From positions 19,007 to 83,006 of IMG/VR virus record IMGVR_UViG_3300046810_000256: a stretch of DNA of 64,000 nt. One strand, 5' to 3'. Each line of letters opens with the position of its first letter. Within the stretch, counting starts at the first letter, position 1. Source of the stretch: a virus. Under the pieces are notes generated by a model. The model ran no database searches, was not told where the DNA came from, and saw only the letters and a program-made list of their open reading frames with translations. This document shows positions 48,614-56,593 of the stretch, in pieces. The translations under genes were made by a program, and so were the position numbers.

Positions 48614-49828
48614 ATGCCGCTCAATCAAAAGGTTATCGCGACGATAACAGTCCCCGGCGTCTACCAGGATAAGAACGGACTGAGCCTTAAAGTCAGATCC
48701 GCCAGTTCTAAATCTTGGATCTTTCGCTACACATCACCCTCTGATGGCGAACGCCATGACATGGGCGTAGGGTCGTTCCCTGAAGTCAGTCTGACTGACG
48801 CCAGGAAGAAAGCGACCGAACTTCGCGCCATGGTTAACAAAGGGATTGATCCTCTTGAGCAACGCAAGGAAGCGTCGAATGCATCGGTAACCTTCAAAGA
48901 CGAAGCGCTAACTTTCATTGAGCGCCATCGTGCAGGGTGGTCGGATAAACACGCCACTCAATGGCTGAACTCGCTGACCGAATACGCCTTTCCTGTCATC
49001 GGCAACTTACCAATCGGCTCCGTCGAAACGGCGGACGTGATTAAGGTGCTTGACCCTATTTGGCTGGAAAAACCTGAAACGGCGCGCCGCGTGCGCAACC
49101 GTATGGAGCGCGTGTTTGATCATGCCAAGGCCTACGAACGTCGCGACGGTGAAAACCCGGCACGGCTGAAAGGCCATCTGCAAAACCTCATGCCGAAGAA
49201 TCAGAACACGGTCAAGCAGCTGGAAAGTATGGAGTTTTCCCGCCTGCCGTCGTTCATGTACGTGTTGGAAGGTGAAGACTCGCGCACCGCCCGATGCTTG
49301 CAGTTCCTGATTCTGACTGCCTGCCGTACCAGCGAAGCGCTGGGCGCAAAGTGGGAAGAAATCGACATGATCAACCGCGTTTGGACGATTCCGGCGGCGC
49401 GGATGAAAAACGGCGAAGAACATCAGGTGCCATTGAGCGAAGAGGCGTTGCAGGTGCTCCGCGATACCGGCTCTAAAGGCCGTAGTGAGTACGTGTTTCA
49501 CGGCCCGCGGTCGACTTCGATGCTGCCGGACAACTCACTGCGCCGTCTGCTGCGCAAGCTGGGCGAGCACTGCACGCCTCACGGCTTCCGCTCGACGTTC
49601 CGCACCTGGGCCGATGAGAAAACCGCGTTCTCGTTCGAACTGTGTGAAATCTCACTGGCCCACGTCGTGGGCAACACCACGTCGCGCGCCTACGTGCGCG
49701 GTAACCAGCTCGAAAAACGCCGTCCTTTGATGGCGCGCTGGTCTAAGTACGCAATGGAGCGGGTGACACCGCAGCACCCGGTAATGGCAAAAAAAGCCGT
49801 CTCCGAGCAATCCGCGCGTCTTCAGTAA
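48614..49828 (+). CDS. int: P4-type tyrosine integrase
   Basis: 404 residues. The N-terminus is a DUF4102 domain (MGVGSFPEVSLTDARKKATELR). Catalytic residues are R238 in TACRTSEALG, a Lys near 265, H323 and R326 in PHGFRST, H350 in SLAHVVG, and the nucleophile Y360 in TSRAYVRG. This matches P4-like integrases that use tRNA or similar sites. It is followed by a strong terminator. It stands in the middle of phage genes rather than at the edge of host DNA. Confidence 0.9.
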   Translation: MPLNQKVIATITVPGVYQDKNGLSLKVRSASSKSWIFRYTSPSDGERHDMGVGSFPEVSLTDARKKATELRAMVNKGIDPLEQRKEASNASVTFKDEALTFIERHRAGWSDKHATQWLNSLTEYAFPVIGNLPIGSVETADVIKVLDPIWLEKPETARRVRNRMERVFDHAKAYERRDGENPARLKGHLQNLMPKNQNTVKQLESMEFSRLPSFMYVLEGEDSRTARCLQFLILTACRTSEALGAKWEEIDMINRVWTIPAARMKNGEEHQVPLSEEALQVLRDTGSKGRSEYVFHGPRSTSMLPDNSLRRLLRKLGEHCTPHGFRSTFRTWADEKTAFSFELCEISLAHVVGNTTSRAYVRGNQLEKRRPLMARWSKYAMERVTPQHPVMAKKAVSEQSARLQ

Positions 49829-49842
49829 CTGGTGACGCACTA

Positions 49843-49872
49843 AAACCCGGCGGCATCCTCGCCGCCGGGTTT
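49843..49872 (+). terminator. Rho-independent terminator after the integrase
   Basis: AAACCCGGCGGC and GCCGCCGGGTTT form a stem with a six-base loop atcctc. T-run is short (TTT). It ends the rightward unit that contains the integrase. Confidence 0.8.
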
Positions 49873-49911
49873 CCCCTTACAACACCACTCCATTCCCTGA
49901 GCTAGACTGTT

Positions 49912-49936
49912 AAAAACGCGCTTTTTTGGGCGTTTT
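49912..49936 (-). terminator. Rho-independent terminator of the leftward lysis operon
   Basis: Minus strand AAAACGCCC...GCGTTTTT forms a hairpin with U-run. Together with the AAGTGAC/GTCACTT stem at 49987-50007, it ends transcription coming from the lysis genes. Confidence 0.65.
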
Positions 49937-49961
49937 GCAGGCATTTGGCCATCAAAAATAC

Positions 49962-50007
49962 TATCCCCGGACACTTTTTGTCAGAAAGTGACGTTGCGTG
50001 TCACTTG
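49962..50007 (-). terminator. Second hairpin at the end of Rz1 plus dispersed motif
   Basis: AAGTGAC (50001 side) and GTCACTT pair around the Rz1 stop, followed on the minus strand by TCT. The TATCCCCGGACA copy at 49962-49973 adjoins it, as motif copies sit near ends of other units. Confidence 0.5.
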
Positions 50008-50315
50008 GTCTGCGCGCTGGTTACCGGCAGTGGGCCACGTCCCTGCATACCCTTCGCAGCGTTCTGCATGTTGATGCAGTCAATCACCTGACTTGCACAT
50101 GCGGTCAGCGCGGCTTCCGCCTCATCAATGGCGCGGTACGGATCCTCATTGAGCTTGAGCGGAGGACGCCCCGGCAGCGGGCACGGCACCAGACTCGCGC
50201 AGACCGGTGGCGGCGGCGCGATAGGCAACGGGGTCGGTGGTTGCGGGTCTTGCGTAGCGCAGCCCGAGAGCAGTAGGGACAGGCAGGCGGAAGTAATCAG
50301 TAATCGCTTTGTCAT
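50001..50315 (-). CDS. Rz1: Rz1-like outer-membrane spanin lipoprotein
   Basis: 104 residues from an ATG at 50315. It has a lipoprotein signal, LLLSGCA, with the lipid Cys at residue 19 (in the MTKR start). The mature part is proline-rich (TPLPIAPPPPVCASLVPC), as for Rz1. It is nested out of frame over the end of Rz. Together they disrupt the outer membrane at lysis. Confidence 0.85.
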   Translation of the reverse strand: MTKRLLITSACLSLLLSGCATQDPQPPTPLPIAPPPPVCASLVPCPLPGRPPLKLNEDPYRAIDEAEAALTACASQVIDCINMQNAAKGMQGRGPLPVTSAQTK

Positions 50316-50601
50316 TGCGTTTGAGCTCTTCAAAGTTGCGGTTGATCTGCACCGACTGGGTGGCCAGCGTGTTGTTCAACAGGCGAGTCGCCTGGCTGAC
50401 TTGCGCCAGCTGTTCCTGCACCAGCGTGCGGTCATTCAGCGCCTGCGCCAGCAGCTCGTTGCGCTCGGTCAGCGTGCTGACGTTTTTGGCCAGGGTGTCG
50501 ACCTTCTGCTGTGCTGCGTTCTCGCTCTGCCGGTAGTGATCGGCTGCCCACAACGACACCACCACGACCAAAGCACTGCCAAACAAGCCGTATACGTTCA
50601 T
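50146..50601 (-). CDS. Rz: Rz-like inner-membrane spanin
   Basis: 151 residues. An N-terminal membrane helix (LFGSALVVVVSLWAA) is followed by a long coiled coil (DTLAKNVSTLTERNELLAQAL...QEQLAQVSQATRLLNN, as pattern). The C-terminal third is proline-poor but alanine-rich. It overlaps Rz1 by about 170 bases. It is preceded by the holin. Confidence 0.8.
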   Translation of the reverse strand: MNVYGLFGSALVVVVSLWAADHYRQSENAAQQKVDTLAKNVSTLTERNELLAQALNDRTLVQEQLAQVSQATRLLNNTLATQSVQINRNFEELKRNDKAITDYFRLPVPTALGLRYARPATTDPVAYRAAATGLRESGAVPAAGASSAQAQ

Positions 50602-50630
50602 ACCTACCTCTTTAGCGCCTCGGCGCTCAG

Positions 50631-50951
50631 TTATGCCTTGTCGGGTTCATCACGGGGCGCCAGCTCCTTGCGCGGGCGCTCTACCGCTTTACCGGCGACG
50701 TAACCGGTGGTGACAGCCCCCAGCACCATGCCGGAAATAACCTCCAGCGAACCGGCGATGATCCGCACCAGCTCAGTGGCTTGCGGGCTGCCCTGCGCCA
50801 TCCAAACCACGCCGCCCATCACGCCGCCGAACACACACATGATTGCCGACAGCACAGTCACGCACAGCGCGAAGCCGAAGCGCTTCACCGACGGTCTGCC
50901 GGTGGTGCCTTCTTCGACAAATCGGCCCAGCCAGCGCAGTAGTTCGTTCAT
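50631..50951 (-). CDS. Phage holin-like membrane protein
   Basis: 106 residues, ATGA-coupled to the endolysin. Two predicted membrane helices (about 28-50, FALCVTVLSAIMCVFGGVMGGVV region, and 62-84, LEVISGMVLGAVTTGYVAG region) with charged ends (DEPDKA) fit a class II holin. It would open the inner membrane to release the endolysin. Confidence 0.75.
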   Translation of the reverse strand: MNELLRWLGRFVEEGTTGRPSVKRFGFALCVTVLSAIMCVFGGVMGGVVWMAQGSPQATELVRIIAGSLEVISGMVLGAVTTGYVAGKAVERPRKELAPRDEPDKA

Positions 50952-51643
50952 GCCTGCATCGCCTTTTGTGCCCGCGCCAGATACGCCACGCGCGAGTCAT
51001 ACCCGATCAACCCGCCGTTAATCTTTTTGGTGATCAATTCGAAGCTACCGACGTCGGCCAGCGCATTGAGGCCGCGGCTGTGCCAGAACCACGCTGCCGA
51101 TTGCGCGGCACCTTCTGGCAGGCGCAGATAGTCCGGCACCAGCGACAGCTCCAAGCCAATCGCCTTGCCGAATTCCAGATGGTTGGCTTTAAACGTCAGC
51201 TGCTTGAGCCCGGCGCCGCGATAGCGCCAGCCGTCGCCGCTTTCTTCCGTGCCGTTGCTGAATCGATTGGCATAGACGTTGTTGGCGATGGCTTCCGGGT
51301 TGCGCGCCAGCTTCAGCCCCAGGGCGTTCGGCTTGTTGCGCCACTTGTCGTCAATCATCACCTTCACATAACCGCCCTTCCCGTCTGGCACGGCGTACCG
51401 GCTGGCCCAAGTGTTGGCCAGGCCGTCGGCGCTGTAATTCAGCCCCTCGGTCACTCGCGTGAACTCCATCGACTCGTGGGCGATCTGTGCCAGGAATGCG
51501 GTGATGCGGTGAAAGGTGTTGATCTGCCGGGCGCGCATGGCCACGTTCAGCGGTGCCAGGTACTGGGCGCAAGCATCGCGCCCCTTTTGCGTGGTGCAGA
51601 CCGCTTTGAGCTGCGCCAGTGTCACCAGTTCTTTATCGGCCAT
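50948..51643 (-). CDS. GH19 endolysin
   Basis: 231 residues from the ATG at 51643 (11-base overlap with the upstream gene). The GH19 pattern includes AHESMEFTRVTEGLNYSADGL with the catalytic Glu, then a middle motif ANNVYANRF and GDGWRYRGAGLKQLTF. GH19 enzymes cut peptidoglycan glycan strands. It sits in the lysis cassette with holin and spanins. The tape-measure protein at 10466 carries a second GH19 domain. Confidence 0.85.
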   Translation of the reverse strand: MADKELVTLAQLKAVCTTQKGRDACAQYLAPLNVAMRARQINTFHRITAFLAQIAHESMEFTRVTEGLNYSADGLANTWASRYAVPDGKGGYVKVMIDDKWRNKPNALGLKLARNPEAIANNVYANRFSNGTEESGDGWRYRGAGLKQLTFKANHLEFGKAIGLELSLVPDYLRLPEGAAQSAAWFWHSRGLNALADVGSFELITKKINGGLIGYDSRVAYLARAQKAMQA

Positions 51644-51947
51644 TGCCCCGCTCCCGTTCCAGTTGTTCAACCTTGAAACCGAGGCGAGCGGTCAGCTGCT
51701 CAAGCGTCTCCGTCTTGTCTTCCAGCTTGCCCACGCGCTGCGTCAGCGACGCCACGTCACGGTCTGTCAGCGTCTGTTTAGCGGCGATCTCGCCGATGGA
51801 CTTCGCCACGCCATCCAGCTTTGTGCTGAAGGCCGTAACCGAAGAGCCGATATTGCTGCCCAGCCAGCAGAGGACGGTGAAACACAGCATTTGCGCCAGA
51901 TTCATCACCCACTTCACCGCCGGTCTTTCCCAAACCTGAGAGGTCAT
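51633..51947 (-). CDS. Membrane-anchored coiled-coil protein
   Basis: 104 residues. A membrane helix at about 14-34 (MNLAQMLCFTVLCWLGSN) is followed by a coiled coil (SLTQRVGKLEDKTETLEQLTARLGFKVEQLERE, as heptads). It may be an accessory lysis or holin-regulating protein, or the first gene of the lysis unit. Its stop overlaps the endolysin start. Role unknown. Confidence 0.55.
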   Translation of the reverse strand: MTSQVWERPAVKWVMNLAQMLCFTVLCWLGSNIGSSVTAFSTKLDGVAKSIGEIAAKQTLTDRDVASLTQRVGKLEDKTETLEQLTARLGFKVEQLERERGNGR

Positions 51948-51973
51948 ATCCGGATCCCATTACCCATAAGCAC

Positions 51974-51998
51974 ATGGCCATCATTTTCCGATGGCCAT
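51974..51998. repeat. Perfect 9-bp inverted repeat between baseplate and lysis genes
   Basis: ATGGCCATC (51974-51982) and GATGGCCAT (51990-51998) are exact complements with a 7-base loop. No U-run follows, so this may be an RNA processing or regulatory hairpin rather than a terminator. It is located at the transition from tail to lysis genes. Confidence 0.55.
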
Positions 51999-52024
51999 GC
52001 AGGTAATCCGGGAGGGGGTTTGCG

Positions 52025-52255
52025 CTATCTGCGCCGCGGGGCGCTGACTTTGGCGATGATGTTCAGGCCTTTGATGACGTTGTTGATGCCGCCGATGATC
52101 GAAGACAGTCCTTTGCTTTGATTCTCCTGGCCCTTCTTCCAGTTTTGGTAACTGGGGGACTCAAACAGCGCAACAACTTCGCTTTGCGGCATTTTGGCTG
52201 CGGTGATCAGGTCTTGATGGAAGTACAAGGCCAAGTCAGCCTTCGTGTTCGTCAT
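52025..52255 (-). CDS. Hypothetical small tail-region protein
   Basis: 76 residues from the ATG at 52255 with GGAAG five bases upstream; a GTG at 52273 is an alternative. The protein is helical (TKADLALYFHQDLITAAKMPQ) with a basic end. It overlaps the previous gene by 20 bases. Probably structural. Confidence 0.5.
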   Translation of the reverse strand: MTNTKADLALYFHQDLITAAKMPQSEVVALFESPSYQNWKKGQENQSKGLSSIIGGINNVIKGLNIIAKVSAPRRR

Positions 52256-53036
52256 CTGCTTCCAGTAGTTCACACGTCCCTCTGCTGATTCCGGTACGGG
52301 GGTGAAATCGGGCAGGCCCCAGCTCGGGTACCTCCTTTCCGCCTTCCAGAACCGTGCCCGGCTCAGTCACCTGCGCCGCCAGCACACCCTGCGCGTTGAA
52401 CACAGCGTGAACAAAGTGCTGAAGCTGCTGCGCGGCTTGTGAATACGCATCAAACAGCTGCAAAAATTCGCTCTCCGGAGCGGTGCGCAGCAGGTCAATA
52501 CGAGCCTTCAGCGCTTTTCCATACGACACCGGGTCGACGTACTCAATCGGCGCCTCATTCACGCCACGGATACAGGCCGACATGACCCCAATCTGCCAGC
52601 TGAAATAGGTCTTGGACAACGAGCCCGTTTCTACCAGCGTCTCAATCGCTTCGGCTTGGTAACCATGCAGCGGCGTGCAGATATGCGGCTCGCCCAAATG
52701 GTCGAACTCGATATGCTCCACGTAGTCAGCGCCAGCCAGCAGGTAGTCGTGCAGATGACCTTCGCCCAGCTTGAAGTCAGGCCCGTCGTCGAGCACCGCC
52801 GCCAGGTAGAAAATCACGACGTTCATGCGCTCATTCACCGACCAAAACAGTGGATCGGTTACTGTCTCGTGACCCGGTGGGCGCGGTAGGTGCTCACAGA
52901 CGGCATTGAGAAACGCGGTGATCGTGCGCTGTGAAAACCGGTATGGGATGGCGCACAGTTCCTGCACCTGGCCGATAGTGAGCTCGCGGGGCTGCACGGA
53001 AATGCGCAACGAATGCACGGGTTGGATTGACTTCAT
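52236..53036 (-). CDS. Putative tail or baseplate protein
   Basis: 266 residues from the ATG at 53036, ATGA-coupled to the gene upstream. It is helical with a beta region (RISVQPRELTIGQVQELCAIPYRF, as pattern). The neighbours are tube and baseplate-like proteins. No exact family is recognised; a gp28-like or chaperone role is possible. Confidence 0.45.
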   Translation of the reverse strand: MKSIQPVHSLRISVQPRELTIGQVQELCAIPYRFSQRTITAFLNAVCEHLPRPPGHETVTDPLFWSVNERMNVVIFYLAAVLDDGPDFKLGEGHLHDYLLAGADYVEHIEFDHLGEPHICTPLHGYQAEAIETLVETGSLSKTYFSWQIGVMSACIRGVNEAPIEYVDPVSYGKALKARIDLLRTAPESEFLQLFDAYSQAAQQLQHFVHAVFNAQGVLAAQVTEPGTVLEGGKEVPELGPARFHPRTGISRGTCELLEADDEHEG

Positions 53037-53737
53037 AGAGCCCCAAACGATTCGTACTGAGTGAAAGTCAGGTTCAACGCCGAAAACTCTTCGACTTGCC
53101 GGTTTTGCGCCACTTGGCAGTTCACCGGGACAAGAACCCACGATTTTGAATAGCCCCGGCCCTCTTCAATGGCGCCGTGGGTAATGGTGAAGGTGTTTGC
53201 GTAGTCGCCCGGCAGGCCAAAGGTGCCATCCGGATGCGCGTGCTGAAGCTTCAGCTCTTCGAACCACGTCTTGATTTCGCCGTCGACGTCGTAGCAGGTC
53301 AGCGTCAGTTCGACCGGGTCGGCGCCGCTCGGCACCTGTACGAACCCGGAGCCAATCTTTTTGGTTTCGTACCCCAGCTGCACGCCGTTGTAGCTGAACT
53401 CCGTGGCCAGCAGGTTCACACGCGGGGCCCCGACTTTGCCGATAGGCTCTACCAGCACATGCCACAGGTTGGAGCGCTCGCGCAGAACGCTCATGGATTC
53501 CTCATACATTGCGTACAAGGTCGCCCAGGACGTGCCCGCAAGCGCGACGTTGCCGCTGCCGTAGGAGCTCGTCGGCCCGAGGAAGTTGTCCATCAACCCG
53601 TTCGCCGCTGCCGAGAGGTTGCCGTTAAGCAGGTTCCCGGCAATCTTGGTGAACTTGACGACCGGCGCCGACGCACTGATTGCGCCCAGCGCCTTATCCA
53701 TCGCCTGGTTGCCGAGGCGTTCGAAGATGCTGGCCAT
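53033..53737 (-). CDS. Tube or baseplate protein (T4 gp54/gp19-like)
   Basis: 234 residues. Residues about 80-230 are beta-rich, with ATEFSYNGVQLGYETKKIG..VQVPSGADPVELTLTCYDVDGEIKTWFEEL, like the tube fold shared by gp19, gp48 and gp54. It may be the tube initiator at the baseplate. It has a one-base overlap with the gene upstream. Function from fold likeness only. Confidence 0.5.
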   Translation of the reverse strand: MASIFERLGNQAMDKALGAISASAPVVKFTKIAGNLLNGNLSAAANGLMDNFLGPTSSYGSGNVALAGTSWATLYAMYEESMSVLRERSNLWHVLVEPIGKVGAPRVNLLATEFSYNGVQLGYETKKIGSGFVQVPSGADPVELTLTCYDVDGEIKTWFEELKLQHAHPDGTFGLPGDYANTFTITHGAIEEGRGYSKSWVLVPVNCQVAQNRQVEEFSALNLTFTQYESFGAL

Positions 53738-54126
53738 CAGATGGTTACCCAGTCTTCACAGAAGCACAGCTGAGGCAGCGTCCGCAGATACTCTGCGATT
53801 CCCATTTCCACCTCGGCAACAGACCGACCGAATAACTCGGCACCCTGCGTGCGGGACGCCTCCAGCGCCATGCTGTTCTCTTTCTCCAGATACAGCAGCC
53901 ACAGCGGGCGGATGATCGACAGTTCACTGGTGTTCAGGTCGACGTCTTGCTCTGCGTTGGCGCCGACCAGCGCCGTGGCGTCCACATCCACGCCACTTTT
54001 CAGGTCGGCATATCCGCAATACTGCCGCGCGGCATCCCGCAAGCTGCGCTCCACCTGTTCATCAGTGAGCACGCAGCCAATCGGCAGTTCGGCCATGTGC
54101 TGCGCGGTCAGTTGGCGGATCTTCAT
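53737..54126 (-). CDS. Tail completion or structural protein
   Basis: 129 residues, located directly after the tube gene. It is mainly helical and acidic. No motif. Tail completion (terminator) proteins of this size often lie here, but the role is not proven. Confidence 0.45.
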   Translation of the reverse strand: MKIRQLTAQHMAELPIGCVLTDEQVERSLRDAARQYCGYADLKSGVDVDATALVGANAEQDVDLNTSELSIIRPLWLLYLEKENSMALEASRTQGAELFGRSVAEVEMGIAEYLRTLPQLCFCEDWVTI

Positions 54127-54135
54127 GCCCGCCCC

Positions 54136-54606
54136 TTACTTGTTGGCAAACCAGTGGAAGTGCAGCGTGCCCGCCAACAGCAGCGCCGTATCGTTTTCCC
54201 AGTCGCGATCAGGGGTATCCATCACCATAAAGGCGCCCTTGATATCGTGGCTGTAAGCGTTGTCTTCTGGACGTCCAGCGTATGCCGTCGCTTCGAACAC
54301 GCCGCCGTTCTCGATCATCTTGATCAGCTCTTCGCCCACGGTGCCTGGCTGCACTTCATAGAGCGCAATTGGGCCTTCGAATTTGGTTTTGTTGTTCTGC
54401 GGCTGCGCCATCGCCTGCCCGTTGGGGCCAAAAAATTCCATGGCATCTTTGACCGTCGCCACCGGCCACGGGAACTGCTTGCACAGCAGTTGGATTTTTT
54501 CGTGACCGTGAATGACCAGCACCGCGTCGGCGGTCGAGGCTTTGCGCCCCAGGTCTAGCGTGTTTTGAAAGGTCTGAGAAAGCACCTGATGCGTGTTGAC
54601 TGTCAT
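54136..54606 (-). CDS. Tail tube protein
   Basis: 156 residues from the ATG at 54606 after a terminator. It is beta-rich with a tube-like pattern (LVIHGHEKIQLLCKQFPWP, GPIALYEVQPGTVGEELIKM). It sits between the sheath group and baseplate genes, as tubes do. It would form the inner tube through which DNA passes. Confidence 0.7.
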   Translation of the reverse strand: MTVNTHQVLSQTFQNTLDLGRKASTADAVLVIHGHEKIQLLCKQFPWPVATVKDAMEFFGPNGQAMAQPQNNKTKFEGPIALYEVQPGTVGEELIKMIENGGVFEATAYAGRPEDNAYSHDIKGAFMVMDTPDRDWENDTALLLAGTLHFHWFANK

Positions 54607-54649
54607 CGGGGACACCCCTGAGTGTGTGTATTCAGGGCAATCATCGGGC

Positions 54650-54678
54650 AAAAAAAACCCCGCACAGCGGCGGGGTTT
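54650..54678 (-). terminator. Rho-independent terminator between gp48-like gene and tube
   Basis: Minus strand AAACCCCGC/GCGGGGTTT with a five-base loop, followed by TTTTTTTGCC. It carries the same GGTTTGCATGGTTTT (54674-54688) flanking block as the terminator at 60999. Confidence 0.8.
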
Positions 54679-54696
54679 GCATGGTTTTGCAAGGCG

Positions 54697-55854
54697 TTAC
54701 CGGGCAAAGAATCGCTTGATGTCCGCTCGATCCAGCGCCGTGAGCGTGGCCATGCTGACCTGCACCGTCAGATGTATGAAATTGCCTTGGGAGTCCTTCG
54801 GGCCATGCAACGGATAGCTGATCGACTCCACCACCATCGGCGAATAGGTCTGTGCCGCGTAGGTCAGCCCGAGCAGCTTCGGCGCGAAGGATGGAAACAG
54901 CGCCTTGATAAAGCTGTCGACGTCGCGCGCGGTTTGCACCACCTCGGACAAAATCCCCTCTTCGGCCAGCTCTTGCGGGAATACCCACTCCAGCAAGCGC
55001 TGCAATGGCGCCATCACTTCTTTGGCCGCGTCCGTAGTCGCGCGGAACTCCATACTGAAGTTCATTCGCACGGGCGGCGCCCCGCTGAACACCTGGCGCG
55101 AATTCAGCTTGGTCATGCCGGTGCGGCCTTCCAGCTCTTTCACCGCGGCCTTGAGCTTGTCGGCGCCCGCATCGATCATGCTGCCGATTTTGCCATTCGG
55201 GTCAGGGTTTACAGCCTGTAGCGCATTGAGTACCGGCACCAACGAACCGCTTTGAATCATTGCCGTCAGTGCAGGGGCTTTGGTTTCCGGCCCCATGTTT
55301 TCGAACGGGCTCTGCCAGTTCATTGGGGCTTCAAACGAACCCTCTTCCATGGGGCCAAATACCCCTTCGTATTCAGTGATGTCGGCCACGCCTTTGGAGT
55401 CGCACACGAATATGCGCGCCATCAACAGGGGCGACATGCTCCCCCAGTCGCTGCCCAAGTCATTGCTGGACATTCGCATGCCCAGCAATGAATCAACGGC
55501 GCCGCCAATCCCGAGCCCGGCAGTGTCGCCGTCGAGCAGGGCATTCACGGAACCGCTGATCTTCTCGCCAACTTCGGAAAAGGTGGTTTCCCCATTCCAC
55601 AGCGCCGAGACGGTACCGGTGACCGTCTCGGCGCCGCTTTTGAGCAGGTTCAGGTTCTCTTTGCCGCCGACGAACCCCGCAAGCGTGTTTTCCGCTTGCT
55701 TGGCCGCGCCAGTGATAAGACCCCCACCAACCCGGCCAGCAGCATTTGCAGCAGACCCCAGCAGTTTGTTCGACGTGCTCCCTGCCAGGGTGCCGGTCAC
55801 ACCCTTGAGGGAGCTGGACGCCCACTCGGCGCCCTTGTCGATGCTGAAGTTCAT
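54697..55854 (-). CDS. Tube-cap-like baseplate protein (gp48-like)
   Basis: 385 residues. The N-terminal 130 residues are low-complexity and helical. The C-terminal 150 residues include SFAPKLLGLTYAAQTYSPMVVESISYPLHGPKDS and DRADIKRFF, resembling T4 gp48-type tube caps. It lies between the sheath region and tube. A baseplate role is likely, but exact identity is tentative. Confidence 0.55.
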   Translation of the reverse strand: MNFSIDKGAEWASSSLKGVTGTLAGSTSNKLLGSAANAAGRVGGGLITGAAKQAENTLAGFVGGKENLNLLKSGAETVTGTVSALWNGETTFSEVGEKISGSVNALLDGDTAGLGIGGAVDSLLGMRMSSNDLGSDWGSMSPLLMARIFVCDSKGVADITEYEGVFGPMEEGSFEAPMNWQSPFENMGPETKAPALTAMIQSGSLVPVLNALQAVNPDPNGKIGSMIDAGADKLKAAVKELEGRTGMTKLNSRQVFSGAPPVRMNFSMEFRATTDAAKEVMAPLQRLLEWVFPQELAEEGILSEVVQTARDVDSFIKALFPSFAPKLLGLTYAAQTYSPMVVESISYPLHGPKDSQGNFIHLTVQVSMATLTALDRADIKRFFAR

Positions 55855-55857
55855 GGC

Positions 55858-56583
55858 TTACAGGCCCATTTTCCGGCGCAGGCGCATGGACTTCGCACGC
55901 TTGATCTTCGCCGCGCCACTGAAGGCCTTGCGCTGCATCTTGCGAACTGCCGCCTTCTGCGCCGCGTTGAGGCGAATGGTGCCCGCGATACGCTTGTTGA
56001 TGCGGATCTTCTTGCCGCCACGCACCACCACTTTTTTGCGGTAGGTTGCGTCCAGCATGTTGTCGTCGGTTTCATCACCGTCAACAAAGCGACCGGCATC
56101 GTCCAGCATGGCTTCTTCGCCATCCGGCAGCTTGTCCAGCAGCGCTTCATGCACGCGCTCGGCCACGTCATTGTCGAAAGAGGCATCGCCCAGCAGCGCG
56201 TCGATATCGTCGGCTGCAATGCCCTTGTCTTCCAGATAGTCGCCCACGACTTCAGCGACCATACCCGCGTATTGCACTTCGTCTTCGGTCAGGTCGTTTT
56301 CGCTGTGCGCGGCGGTACCGACGATCAGCGCCAGCAGGCGATCACCGTAGCCCTCATCACCGTCGAGGTCATCGGTTTGCGCCCACTCGGCGATCACGCG
56401 CGTGGCATCCAGGCGCATGTCCTCGGTGTACACAATGTCCGGCACTTCGTCGTTGTTGTTATTGTTCGGCAGTGCCGCGTTGTCGAGCATGTTGCCGTTA
56501 TTTTCGACTTGACCGGCAGCGGCCTTATGCACGGCGTCCGCCACGGCGTTCGAGTTTTTCAAGATGTCACTGATCAGGTACAT
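55858..56583 (-). CDS. Charge-polarised protein, unknown virion function
   Basis: 241 residues. Residues 1-170 are strongly acidic; residues 190-241 are very basic (KKIRINKRIAG, RKMQRKAFSGAAKIKRAKSMRLRRKMGL). Such a basic tail might bind DNA or RNA, or be a cleaved head peptide. It lies between the sheath and gp48-like genes. I do not recognise the family. Confidence 0.5.
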   Translation of the reverse strand: MYLISDILKNSNAVADAVHKAAAGQVENNGNMLDNAALPNNNNNDEVPDIVYTEDMRLDATRVIAEWAQTDDLDGDEGYGDRLLALIVGTAAHSENDLTEDEVQYAGMVAEVVGDYLEDKGIAADDIDALLGDASFDNDVAERVHEALLDKLPDGEEAMLDDAGRFVDGDETDDNMLDATYRKKVVVRGGKKIRINKRIAGTIRLNAAQKAAVRKMQRKAFSGAAKIKRAKSMRLRRKMGL

Positions 56584-56593
56584 GTAAGCCCCC

